NCBI GenBank assembly: GCA_013397695.1
Contig: VYZI01000029.1
Span: forward strand, 2,020,207 to 2,084,206
Direction of reading: 5' to 3'
Source of the DNA: Centropus unirufus
Taxonomy: Eukaryota > Chordata > Aves > Cuculiformes > Centropidae
DNA: 64,000 nt
Both the position numbers and the translations under genes were made by a program. A model generated the notes under the pieces. The model saw nothing but the letters and a program-made list of their open reading frames with translations, did no database searches and was not told where the DNA came from. How positions within the stretch are numbered: position 1 is the first letter of the stretch; each line of letters starts with the position of its first letter. Shown piece after piece: positions 35,906 to 48,000 of this stretch.

Positions 35906-36384
35906 TAAAAGTAAATGGAAAGTTACTTATTTGTTTTTCTAAATATTGGATGAACATGAGTTACATACAAGCAAAATAATATTATTTTTCTTAAGCTAAT
36001 GGTAAGCAGTAGATGGGCAAAAGGAAAAAAAAAGTCAATATGAAGGTAAAACTCTAGGAGTTTCTCTCCTGCTTCTCTTTGAGGGAAAGGAAATAGTGAA
36101 CTGGGAAATTTAAAATACTTTCTAGCTTCACAAAACAAAATAAATAAATGTTGGTGCTCTTTAAATGAATGATGAAACTACATTAAACAGCTTGAAACAA
36201 TATCATCATGTTATCTCTAGAAACCAAAGAACCAAAAAGAATGCTGAAGTCTACCTCAGCCAAAATAATCAATGTAAAATCACCAGGTTCAGCGCTCAAA
36301 CTGCTAAATTGCAAATGAGCATTTAAGCCAATGCAGGGTTTGGACAGTGATTGCTCAGACTTAAAATAAAAAAAAAGGTGAAAT

Positions 36385-36700
36385 CAAATCCAGAACCAGC
36401 TGCTGGCCGGGCAATGGGGCAGTTCCATGGGGAGTAATGGCCCGGTCCAACAGGCAGGCAGTAGCTTGGCAAGGCCAGTTGGAGCAGCAGACAGAACCAC
36501 ACACGCTGCTTGAGTGGTGCTTTGCAGGGTCTGCCACCACAAGAAGGGCTGGGGGCCTACAGGAACCTTCCCACGTGCTGTTCTTCCCCAGAAAGGGTAG
36601 CTGAGCCCTAGAGCACCTCCTGACCCCGGTGCCCTTTCCCTTGTGAAGGGCAGCCTTGCTCAGCTGCAGATGTGGCTCCTTCCCCACTTTCCATGAGCAG
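36385..36700. other. GC-rich block in AT-rich surroundings
   Basis: About 315 bases are clearly richer in G and C than the flanks, with a few CpG sites (GGCCGGGC, CCCGGTCC, CCACGTG, CCCCGGTG). An open frame of 108 codons on the minus strand (36361-36687) is a likely by-product of the composition. It does not match CR1 or the LTR found elsewhere. It could be a remnant of another repeat or a small regulatory island. Confidence 0.55.
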
Positions 36701-37124
36701 CAGGTGATGAGAAAAGAAACGGTGGGTTTCTCACCAGGGGTAAGTTCAATTAAATACCAAGGGAGGGTGATTGCTTGTCAAGGAGAAGCTGCAATGAGGA
36801 TAAAACCTACGCCCAGCTCTTCAAAAATTCCCTGAAAAAAAGCTTAGTGACACTTCCTTTCAATATCATTAGCTCTAATTCCCAGTGATTCTCCAAAGCT
36901 TCCTCATCTCCATAAATAATTGCTGACCACCCCAACTGTCCTTACTGTGATTTCTTTTGGCCTTGCTGTCTTCTCCAAAGTGCCCTTCCTTACTGGGACT
37001 TACTCTACCGTTGCTAGTGATAGACTGAATATTTTCATCTAAGACCAGAAGATGAAAAATTCAATCAGAACAAAACTTTTGTGATTGCTCTTCTGGCAAC
37101 AAGATTTTTTTATTTCTATGTTTT

Positions 37125-37290
37125 TTACTGAAATTGGAAATATTTCAAGATTTCAACTTCCATTTTGTCAGCAACAGAATATTCAATTATTCTTAGAGCA
37201 GTAGGGTGCACACTGATACAAATCATCTTCTCATACGCTACAGAGTCCTTTCTTCCTTCTCTAGATAAATGCCTTGGCTCTTCATCATGA
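37125..37290 (-). other. Candidate exon ending in a stop (unidentified)
   Basis: On the minus strand an acceptor TTAATGTTAAATGTTTTGTACAG precedes 55 open codons ending TAA at 37125-37127. Residues include SHDEEPRHLSREGRKDS and HPTALRIIEYSVADKM. The implied phase is 2. No donor or recognised family, and no clear poly(A) signal close by. Weak candidate. Confidence 0.14.
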
Positions 37291-38240
37291 CTGTACAAAA
37301 CATTTAACATTAAGTTAAACAGCATATATCAAGGAAACATTTTGTTTAATACAAATAGCACCATTACTCAGCTACAGAGGACAATTTGGCTATACCTTTC
37401 AGCTTTTAAAAAATTCCAAGAGCACAGCTGCTCAGTGTCTTGGAGATGTATAATAAGATATTTTAAATGCACTATGAATCACTACTAGAAAGAGGTTTTG
37501 TTCTTTTCATAAGGAAAAGATGCAAAGTTTGAATTAATTAAAAAGAGGAAATTGATTTATTCTCTTTTCCTCACAGTAACTCGTTTTTTTCTTTTGTTTC
37601 CAACAACAAGACTACTTCCCTCACTCCATTCTTCCTCCTTGTTGTTCAGTCATCATCCTGAGCATCTGTGTATGCCACCAGCAGGCCCCTCCAGGATCTG
37701 GCTGTGAAATGGTTAACAACTTCTCCTCAGTTTGGTAATAGGATAGCTCTTAGAGGTTTCCCTTCCTTGTGAAGTCTTTCTTGTGAAGGCAAATGCCTCA
37801 GAACAGCAGAGCAGCGGCAACAGAAAAGAGTATAAAGTTAATAAATATTCAAGAACTCATTAAAAAAAATCACTGCTTTTTTTTTTCAGGAAAATATTCA
37901 TGACATAATACACCCACCACTAATATGATGAAAATTGCATCTTCCTTATGCTCTAGTATGTCGTTGCTATTTTGATAAATGCAAGAACTCATATTCAAAG
38001 AGTAAAGCCTATTGCACTCTGGCATCTTTTTCTTCTGTTCTCAAGGATACAATTTACAGCTAATTGAGTTATTCCTTCTCATCTTGTTTTTATGGTTCAG
38101 TCATTAAGTTAAGAGTTGAGGCTTACTAATTTGAAGAATTTGTCTTTGACTTCAGCAACATACTTTCACAAAATATACTAATTCGCCTTCTTTATTCTTC
38201 AGAAAATATGCATGTTTTATTCTGGGAGGTAAAAAATATG

Positions 38241-38260
38241 ATATTATGGTATATTATGGT
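38241..38260. repeat. Perfect 10-bp tandem duplication
   Basis: ATATTATGGT occurs twice in direct succession. Confidence 0.85.
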
Positions 38261-41200
38261 CAGTTGCTAATGAGGCAATGAGAATTAAGTTGGCATTTTT
38301 TTTTTATTTAATACATCCATTTTTCTGATTTGACTTGTGTTTCACAGGAATTACTCAGAAATACTCCAGTCACAGCTAAACTTTGGAGTCCTCCACTTCA
38401 ATGGAGCTGTTAATCAGCATTTTTATCAGTCATAAGATCATAATTTAGTATTTCCCATCAATATATAAACACACATGCAGGTTGGGACTTACACCAAATT
38501 CAAATCAGTATATTGCTTTACCTACAGATTGGAAAGAACAACCTACTAAATTTATGTTCCACATTTGAATTAGTGTGACAGTCCACAGGGCAATATGTTG
38601 ATATTGGCTTAAAACATGTATATAAATATAGAAAACTTTGCAAAATTTATAATTTCAAGAAAATAAAAGGTGAAAAATACATGGTTTACTTTCTTCTGAG
38701 TTTTCACTTTTTTCCCCAGCAATTTGATTCTTAATGATCTGCCTTTTAACCAAATAATGGAAGTCATTCCAGAGTAGAGGAGACATCTACATTTCTGATC
38801 TTTGATCAGCTTCAGTATCTTTAGACCTAACTTAGTCTCCATTCCTTCACTGTGTGAGAGCAGGGCAGACTGCTGCTGAGACTCAGCTATGCCATAAGAA
38901 GTCATTGACCAGCACATAGGTATTTCTAAACTAGCTTTTTTCCTGAAAAGAACACCAAGAACTTGAAATATGCCATGACCTCTTCACCAGAACTAGGGTA
39001 TCATGCTCCTTTCTCTTTTTATTTGCACAAATTTGATCAAACAGCCTGGTAGTGTCAGGCTACTGAATACCATCATATCTCTGCCGCTGAGGACAAACCA
39101 GGATGGCTTTGCCCAGATTAGTGGCTTCTCTTCAACAGCAAGCCCTCTACACAAACCGGAGTCTGCAGAGGCTCTGCTCTCAGTCTGTACCATGCTGCAG
39201 ATTTTAAAATATGAAATTTCCCATTGAAGATGTTCTCTGTAAGTGGGAAAACACAATTTTGGATCAAATCTCTCTCACAGCCCTCACTAGGATACCCCTC
39301 CAACACCCTCCACGCTTTGTGACCCAATCCTTTATGAAAAGAGGGGACCTGCAGGGTATTGTAAATTTTTCTGCATATTACAGAACAGTAACATCATAAT
39401 AGCCTTTATCGGATCATGAGTGTTTAGCATTGACCATCATATTCTTAACAGCTCAAACTACATTTATCTCCAGGAACCTGGAACTATATCTTGAGGAGGA
39501 CAGATTGTATTGCACTAGCCTATGAGCCCAGTGATGGTCTCAAGTATAGACACATTCCTCTAGCAGCTAGGACACTGAACCACAGGACTTGGTACGCGCA
39601 GCTCTTGAAGTTCCTAAACATTCTTCAAACTATAGGCCATTTTTCTAATGCAGAGAATTTTTACGTATTACAGTCTTCTTTCATAATTAAGACTTCTGCT
39701 GTGTTTGTACTGGATAAAAGTGCTCAGATTTTTTTATCTTGGAGAAAATAAAAAAAACAATGGAGAACAAAATTGGGGGGTTTTGGTGCACACACAAAAT
39801 CATTTTAATAGTTATTCTTCCTGCTAACCCTGTACTGAAAACATTTAAGTCATCCTAATTTCCCACTGGGAAATCAATTGCAATTCAGTACTGCATGTTA
39901 CCTGTGAAGTGAGAAACAATAGCACAAAGCTAGTGTTTGAGCTTGGTTGCATATTCTACCCTATGAAAGGACAAACATCCAGCAAGTTATCTGCAAGCAC
40001 GATAAAAATCAATGTGATTGGGCTGCTGTAAAAGTTGTCATATTTATTTTAGATACACTTTAAAGGAAACCACTATTCTTTTGTGTATACAACTCAAGAA
40101 GAACATTTTTAAGCTGATAATCCCCTTTGTTGATTCTTATTCATTTCTTCCGTTTTGTGCACCAAAAAACTCCATCACAAAGATGTCAGTATATCAACCA
40201 TACTCTTATCCCAATGGAAAGTAGATAGTAACTCTAATAATCTCTAAAAATCTGAATTGCACCTAATAAAGCGTCAGAGAAAGTGTTCTCCCGTATCAGA
40301 TCAGGAACAAGTAAATCTCACGTTAGAAATTAACTTCTTGTTGTCATAAATATCCTCTTGCCTCTATTGTAAACTGATATACATAAGAGATGAGTAAATG
40401 GGATGTGCCTGGATGAAGAGCAGGGCTACCATAGTTGAAGCACAAACTAAAGCAAAATTTTCTCTCCTTTTAGTTCCAAGACTTGTATGGAAGAGAGTAA
40501 TAAAGGCAATTACTATTTTATAGAGTTTTTAAAAGTGCTGGGCATGAAAAATGAGGCAGATATCTATGCCTGAAAGAGTTCACAATTGAAATAGCTAGCA
40601 AAAAGAGACAGTAATCAGGTGATCACTAGAGGATGCAATACATCAAAAATTAAAATGTTTGAGCCAAGAAGACTAGCAGGTACTAGCATATTAGTTCCAC
40701 TACTTTGTACTCATCCATCATCTGGGATAACCAGTTTCAGAGAGGATGGTTTCATACAGGCAGCATGAAAAAGAGTTTGCTGGAGTACAGCTGGTCAGAA
40801 ATTCCCCAGTGAAACAAAATTTCTTTTGAAATATCACCAGCTTGGTAACTTTTGATGAATGTAAATAAAGTTTGAAGGAAAACCTTGGCAGACTCATAGC
40901 AGACAGAGCATCTGGATGCCTTGAAGTCTTGAAAACATCAGTTGGAGTGAGGGCTTTGAGAATAACTTCATGCTATGAGAACAGGGTGAAGACTTTTGAA
41001 TTCACAGGGTTTATGCCCCTAAGACAGTTCATATTAAATGGTGGTCCAGATGGCACCCACCTCATGATACATTTGCACCTGCTAGGGATCTTATCTATCC
41101 ACTTTCCAAAGAGGAATTTCCTGTCAAACAGTGTCTCATGGGTTAGGAGATGTTGCCAGGCAATCAAATACTTCGCTCTGTGGAGATCTGGCTGCAGGGT

Positions 41201-42000
41201 CAGCCTTGCAGATAGTGCATGCTGAATGACTTCTTTGGTAAGACACTGGTACCCATCCAACTGAAGCACAACTTGCACCAGCAGTTGCTTTTATTTGTGC
41301 AATATCTGTCATTTCAGCTTCAAAAAGTAAGGAAGATAAAAAAATATAATGTAGTAGGGGCAATGCCAACTCATTTCATGTTTAACTAAATGGCTATCAA
41401 TTTGCAAGAAATTTCAGGTAGTATTAACCTGGATCAGTTTCAAGTAAATGACCTAGAAATAAACAGCTATGTATCTCGTTCTGCTCACCTTATCCATCTT
41501 GTTGGATTTCCTGGACTTCCTGGTTAAGCCTGACTGAATAAAAGAAATTACATTTCCTTTGCTCCTAAAGGCCATCACATTTTTTTGCTAGATGACAAAA
41601 AAAGTCCAGAATTCACCGTTATTTGTCAAAGGATATGCTTTTCAATCTTGAATACAATCCTAAAAACAATTATGTTATACAGAGAAAGGTACATATTTTC
41701 TATGTACCCTAATCCTAAAGAATTAACTATGCTTCTCTATAAGGAGAAAAAAAAACATTCAGAAACTCCTGCTCATTTCAGTAGTTCTTCACATTTCAGC
41801 TTACTGCAGTATAAGCTGTAATGGATCAATAGATTTGGCATGCCCTTTGTTTAGAAAACTCATTTTCATGTTTCAGCTCCTCATATTCATCATGCAGTGA
41901 CAGAATGAGAAAAAACTAAACTGAAGTCCCATTCCTCAAGTATGATTGCTACAAAAGAACCACATCTAGGAAAAAAAATCTCTTTTAACAAATTAAAGAG

Positions 42001-42170
42001 TTCTGGAGAGAGTGGGGGGTAGGAGATTTAAGATGTCCAGATGTGATCCATACCCATTATGCAAGTTAAGGTGTATTACAGGAGGAAGAAAAGGAGAAAG
42101 GAGGGAAGGTGTACCAAAGGACAATAAAAAGATAAAGAAAGGCAGATCAATGGAGGAAGAAAGGAGCTGA
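42001..42170. repeat. Purine-rich tract
   Basis: The plus strand is dominated by A and G, densest at 42079-42110 (AGGAGGAAGAAAAGGAGAAA followed by GGAGGGAAGG) and again at 42150-42170. Such asymmetric tracts can form triplex structures. No function is implied by the sequence alone. Confidence 0.6.
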
Positions 42171-42628
42171 AGACTTTGATGGAAAAACTAGAAATCCTAG
42201 AAAGCTATTTTAGAGAGTAAAGATTTATAGTATGTTTATATTTGTTTGGGGTTTTTCTGCTAGTTCATGGATTCAATTCTCACTCTTATGCCGTAATTAA
42301 TAATAAACAGGTATTTGTTTTGTTTACAGGTAAGCCTATCTGGTGCTGTTGAATGACGACCATCACTGTGAAACCAGCACATGAAAGATTCAATGGCTCC
42401 TTGGAGATGGTAGATTACACTAATACAGAGGAACTTTCTCAGTGAAATAGGTTTAGGAGGCCCATGGGCTGGGGATTACCTCCTGCTAGACATCAGAAAA
42501 TACATATATATGTACAGGTACTGGCAGTAGCTGACTTCTGGGAATTAAGTCTACTCACATCAGCCTTTCTTTTGCTGAGTAGACATCAATATCACACCAC
42601 AGCTGTGGTCACTGTCTTTCCCAAAACA

Positions 42629-42654
42629 TCACACACACACATATATATATATAT
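42629..42654. repeat. Compound (CA)n(TA)n microsatellite
   Basis: An alternating CA run of about five units passes directly into TA repeats of about seven units. A typical length-variable simple repeat. Confidence 0.9.
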
Positions 42655-43245
42655 TCACACAATGAAAACTTATGATAAAGAAGATAAAACAGAGATCTGT
42701 AAAATCACACACACATGGAAAAGGTAAATATAAGGATTCTCTATCTCTTCCAGTGAGAAGACTACTAAGTTAACTTTCAGAAAATAGGTCCATAAAAGCC
42801 AAAATGAGGCGATCCTTCACACAATATACAATAAGATGTGAGCTTTTCACACTAAGGAACTGTATTAAAATTTTACATGAGTTCAGATAGTGACTGAACG
42901 CATGTAAGAAAAAAACTTCGAAAACAATGCTCCTGAATCAAGGGATGGTGCTTCCCAAGTCTTGAGGAAGCACTTGTCCTGTTCGTGTTTTTGTTGTTTA
43001 CCACTTCCAGCATGACAACAGAGCTAGACAGACATTTTGTCAGAGTCATTACACTGAATCTCAGATTCTTTTATAAAAATAAACATGTTAATCACTGTTC
43101 TCTTTCACAGAGAACTGTCACTGACTCTTCTGTTACTCCGGAAAGTTACACAACAATGACATTAATGACTTGCTATTTCCAAAAGAAAGCTTTAATCATT
43201 AATAATTTATAATATAATAAGGTATATAGAGGGCATTTTCAGATG

Positions 43246-43294
43246 TTAAAGAATATTTAAACAGTTAAACAGTTTAAAGAGTATTTAAACAGTT
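43246..43294. repeat. 21-bp direct repeat, two copies
   Basis: TTAAAGAATATTTAAACAGTT at 43246-43266 recurs with one substitution at 43274-43294; the copies are 7 bases apart. Simple local duplication. Confidence 0.8.
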
Positions 43295-43347
43295 CCATCA
43301 CTCAATGCAAGTAAATTGTTGTAATTTTATTTTGTTTTAACTATATA

Positions 43348-43640
43348 TTAGGAATTATAGAACTATGCAAATTTCAAAGGAGTCTCCTTTACTTATTTAA
43401 TCCAATCTCCTGTTCGTAATGGATCAAGTAAAAACAGGTTGCACAATATCTTCTCCAGTCACATTTTTAATAGACCCACTCTCATGATAAAGCAAAAAAA
43501 AATCCTACGTCCTAGGCTGTATCCACTGCCTCTTGCCCTTTGAGCACAAACATTCAAGAGTATATCTTTGTCTTCACTTCTGGCAACATAGAATATACCT
43601 AGATAGATACTGAAGAAGAGAAGGTGTCTTTTATATGTCC
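43348..43640 (-). mobile_element. CR1: Ancient CR1 3' tail (minus strand)
   Basis: Read on the plus strand, degenerate terminal repeats (GGAATTATAGAACTATG) are followed by TTTAATCCAATCTCCTGTTC (43399-43418), the counterpart of the usual ATCCAACCCCCTG block. Near 43524-43545 TATCCACTGCCTCTTGCCCTTTGA matches in broken form the segment that normally reads CCATTGCCTCTTGTCC. The remaining CR1 body fades by about 43640. Heavily diverged, so this belongs to the old layer, like the copies at 2.5 and 27 kb. It is 5'-truncated. Confidence 0.75.
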
Positions 43641-44404
43641 TGTGTATAGTGCCAAATTGAAGTGGAGGTTGAGTTGACTTGTGAATACCAGAGAAAAGCT
43701 GTTCTCCTTGGATTGTGACTATGACGGGAAACTACAGCTGGTTTTCAATTTCCTTTTTTTTTTTTTTTTGAGATTCAGAGCTCTTACAGAAATCCTTGTA
43801 GAAGATAATATATAGTACCTGAAGCCTAGGACCTTTATTTAAAATACTAATAACCCAGATGAAACAGCAATGAAGAGTACTTAAGCAAAATGAATCCATG
43901 TACATTGTATGTGTCAGAAAAGAACCCCATCTTGTTTGCAAATGTATTAGTGCCCTACTTCACCCTTTCACTTAGTAGACAACACTCCAAGCAGAAGCAT
44001 ATGTAATTTTATATCAGTCCTTACACCAAAGTGTTTTATTTACAGAAATCAATATCACAAACACATTTTCTTATGATTTTTCCCCTTTACAAACAAAAAG
44101 TTAAGAGGCACCAGAAGTTCACAGTCTCAATGTTATTTATTAACAAATACTATTTACTAAGAGGAGGAAACGTTAAAGGGATGGACTTCTCAGTGAATCT
44201 AGATTACACATCTCGAAATGTCATCCTTTCATCCTCTCTGAAGATATCTATGATCTTTAAGATATCTTCTGAATTTCTCTCATTGATATTTATATGCCTC
44301 AGTGCTAGGAACTCTTTTCTGGCTTGGCTTAGAAGCCAAATTATAAAAAAATTCCTTTCCACTCTTTGGTGTTGCAGAACATCACATTCTTCTTAGTGCC
44401 GAGT
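43641..44404. other. Unassigned sequence between two CR1 copies
   Basis: A run of 17 or more T lies at about 43754-43770. No gene recognised; a plus-strand open frame at 44031-44396 has no domain. Confidence 0.5.
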
Positions 44405-45006
44405 CACACGAGCATCCATCTCCCTTAGACAAGTGGAGAAAGCCAACTGCATCCTGAGCTGCATCAAAAGAAGCATGACCAGCAGGTCAAGAGATGTGAT
44501 TCTGCCACCCCACCCTGTGATACCCCACCTAGAGTACTGCATTCAATTCTGGGGCCTTCAACATAAGTACAGGGACCTTTTGGAGCAAGTTCAGATGAAG
44601 GCCATGAAGATGACCAGACGATGGGAGCACCTTTCCTATGAAGATAGGCTGAGCTGGGGTTGTTCATCCTGGGGAAGGAAAGGCTCTGGGGTGACCTCAC
44701 ATTTGCCTTACATTAACTAGAGGGTACAGGAAAGGTGGAGAGGGACTTCTTACAATAGCGTGCAGTGATAGGACAAGAGGCAAAAGACTATACATTTACA
44801 TTAAAGGAAGAAATTCTACACTATGAGGGTGGTGGGGCACTAGAACAGGTTTCCCAGAGAAGCTGTGGATGCCGAATCCCTGGAAGTGTTCAAGGCCAGG
44901 TTAGATGGGGCTTTCAGTGACGTACCCCTCCCCATGGCAGGAAGGTTAAAGATGGTCAACCTTTAAGGTCCCTTTCAATTCAAATAATTTTATAATTCTA
45001 TGATCT
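44405..45006 (+). mobile_element. CR1: CR1 3' end
   Basis: Starts within the last quarter of ORF2 (GTGGAGAAAGCCAACTGCATCC at 44436 in pieces), where a frame reads EKANCILSCIKRSMTSRSRDV. It passes ATACCCCACCTAGAGTACTG (44521-44540) and the block TTCATCCTGGGGAAGGAAAG. The 3' untranslated region follows (GTGATAGGACAAGAGG, CACTAGAACAGGTTTCCC), and it finishes with AATTTTATAATTCTATGATC at 44987-45006. A short internal deletion after about 44700 removes part of the C-terminal coding region. 5'-truncated, moderately diverged. Confidence 0.94.
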
Positions 45007-48000
45007 TGATAAGAGTGCTCTTTTTATTTATCTTCAGTTATGTATTTCTTTGATTTATCTTATTTGTGGAAGCACATTTTCTTTTGGGTGGCACAGCATC
45101 CCCAGGAACTCAGGCATTTTCAAATCAACATGATAAAGTGTTATATATATTGATTACCTTGTAATATTTCAGAATTTCTCCCATGCAAGCTTGAACCACA
45201 AAAGAACATTTTCCCTGCTTCCCACGTATGTGAGGTTTTCCTGGAACTGATTTTTAAACAGTTATCTAAACTTGTGATTTCAGTTGCAAGTCAAGGACAG
45301 GCTAGACTACTCTTTTTGTAAGGCTCAGAAAAATCATCAGTATGAATAGATCTTGGAAACAAAGTTGTCATGCACTTCCTTTCACTCTGTTCTCATAAAC
45401 ATTTGTGAGTGATATAATAAAAACAGCCTTTGCTGCTCAGTTTTACTTTTCCTGTACACTGATTCTCCTTCTCCTGAAATTGAGTGTAATATGCAGTTTG
45501 TATGTCCACCCTGACACATAAAGTGCAAAGTGAGATAGTGTGAATAACAGCAAATATTCAAGGCTGCTGAGGGTAACAGAGCACAAGGACTAAGCTGCAG
45601 TTGTTTAAGTTTCCATTTCTCACAGGAAGAGAAGGATGACAGAAAGTCACAATCACAAGCTTTACAGGAAGCAGAGAAGCTTAGGCATGTATTAGTATTT
45701 CATGGGAAGAGAAGCTAAAACCACCTGTTAAGTTCAGAGCAACCTTTTGCATGTCCAAACATGACAAGAGAAAAATTCCACATGGCTTTCCAGTAGCCTG
45801 GAAACTTCCACAGCTCTCTTTAACACAGCAAATAAGTTTATGGAAGGTTTACTGCTGTTGATTTGGAGAGGGAAATACTTGTAAGCCTTTGAGTTTCCAA
45901 CATTTGCCAACTCAAAGCCAATAGAAAGTGACAGAATTCACCAGACTACTATATGCCAGTCATATATAAAAGTGATCAGTTGTGGGGCTAATAAGGACTT
46001 TTATTCAGCAAAGCATAAGGCTCAACTTCTTAACTTGCCAATTCCTGCTGTAATTGGAGAGAAAAATCTTTGCCAAGACTACCAAACCTCAGCTGTTCGA
46101 CTGCCTGCTACACAAGCATATTGAAAAACCTGGAAGACAGGGCTTCCACTGGCTGCCCAATCGCATGATGATTTACAGCATGGCCCATAAAAGCAGCATG
46201 CAGGGCAGGCAGGGAGCGTAACATCACAGGCAGAAACAGCTTTGAACCCCTACATGAGAAGATGGACAGTCTGTGCATCAGAGTAAACCAGAACAAGGCA
46301 TCTCTTCAAACACTTGTCATTAGAGGAGAAATTGGATGCCAAAATGGGTTAGTATCTACATTCCACTAAAAAAACAGAATTTTTAAACTGAATGCAGCCC
46401 TCTGTCCTCCACCTTTGTCTATAGCAGTGACTATTGAATGCCTTCCAGATCCAAAGTCTGGACGCACCCCTTGAATGCACTTACATGCTGTGCTTGGGAA
46501 AAATCCAACTATATAACAATTCTTTTTCCCCTACCCTCATTTCCACAGAAAGAGGGCTGGGAGAAAACTGCACGATAGTCCCACAGATCTGCAGTCTGCA
46601 CACAGAGGACTGTCACCAAGGGTATTTTATGAAGTACATGCAAGCTTCAGGCTAAACATTATTGCTGAAAAGTATCCGTCTTCTGCCTTTGCTGTGGAAA
46701 GTCTGAATCCTGCAGGTCTCCTGCTTAGCATGATTGCTAGTTTACGGAAACCCTTATGCCAAAAGCAGTCACCGACTGGATTAAAATACTTGCAATTTCT
46801 CCTTTTGGATGCTGTAGCTAATACAATGGAGACTACTTGAAGACTCCTATGTAGTCAGCCATAACAGTAAAAAGCAAAGCATAAACAAAACCCAAGATTT
46901 TATTCCTCAAAAGGCAGACAAGGGGAATTTCTGGGACTAACACCCAGAAATCTGTCAGAGGAGTGTGTTATACTGTCTTCCTTTACCTTGTTCCCACCGT
47001 CCCCAACAATGTGTGTTCCCAGAAGTGCTTTCAAGAGAAAAATATTCTGTCCTCATCCATGGCAGTAGATAGGCTGTTATAAGTACAAGAGAAACAGGGT
47101 CTGACATTTGCAGAGAAATGCATTTTTATCTTGGTATTCTGTGTCCTGGGAAATGTTTCAAGACTTAAGGCACTCTGTGGGACATAGTTGTATATATCTC
47201 CTCTTCTTTCTTTGAAGGAAGGCTGCCTTCAAAGGCTTATACAGATCCCATGTAAATGGAGGTCAGTGCCATTAAATGCACACGCAAAGGAAAAATTCCA
47301 TGTACACTCAGTGCAAGCAGATGTGCTATTCATGGACACTCAGCTGTTTTGTACCTTTGCGACAAGCCTGAAGAATGTGTCAGCACACATACCTGCTATG
47401 CAGAGGCAGAGAAAGGATTCAGGACATGGGCTATGCTTCAAAGTATGAGTGGTACTTTTCTCAAGCCCTGAATCCATCATGTTCAGATGGAATAAGCACT
47501 TTCAGACAAACTCTTTATCTACTCTTTATCTAATATTTCTTGTTTTCTTTTGACTGCCACACTTTACTCTCTATATTTCACCATGCAGTCTCTAAATAAC
47601 ACTCCTGTGGAAAGCTTCAGCTGAATTCAGACTAAAGGATACATCAAAGAAATACATTTAGGGTAAGCAGGAAGCTGGGAGTCACAACTCATTTAGAGTT
47701 AAGATATTAAAGAGATTTCAAATAATAGAAAAAGAAATATCCTAGATAGAAAATGAAGTTTTGATTGTTTAATTCAAGAACTGGATATTGAAATCAGCAG
47801 ATAAGAATAAAAATGTTGAAGGAAGTGGAAGTAAGGCAGAAATACTGAAGAAACAGCATAAAAGAGAGCCAATCATAACAACAAACAAAAGGAAATGGAT
47901 TTTATGGAAAAATGAAAATGCAAAGCAAGAATTATCTCCAAGTCAACAACAGGATGAGGGAGTAACTCACGTTAAGACAGACGAAGTTTTGGAGAGTAAA

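Larger units (their letters stand above)
35906..43347. other. Unique sequence with a GC-rich block and a microsatellite
   Basis: No interspersed repeat recognised over about 7.4 kb. Listed separately: a GC-rich block at 36385-36700, a candidate exon at 37125-37290, small repeats at 38241-38260 and 43246-43294, and a CA/TA microsatellite near 42630. Overlapping open frames on both strands at 40872-41369 have no recognised product. Confidence 0.5.

Noticed and set aside
43754..43770. T run as the poly(A) tail of a minus-strand processed gene
   Set aside because: No recognisable gene body or target-site duplication beside it.
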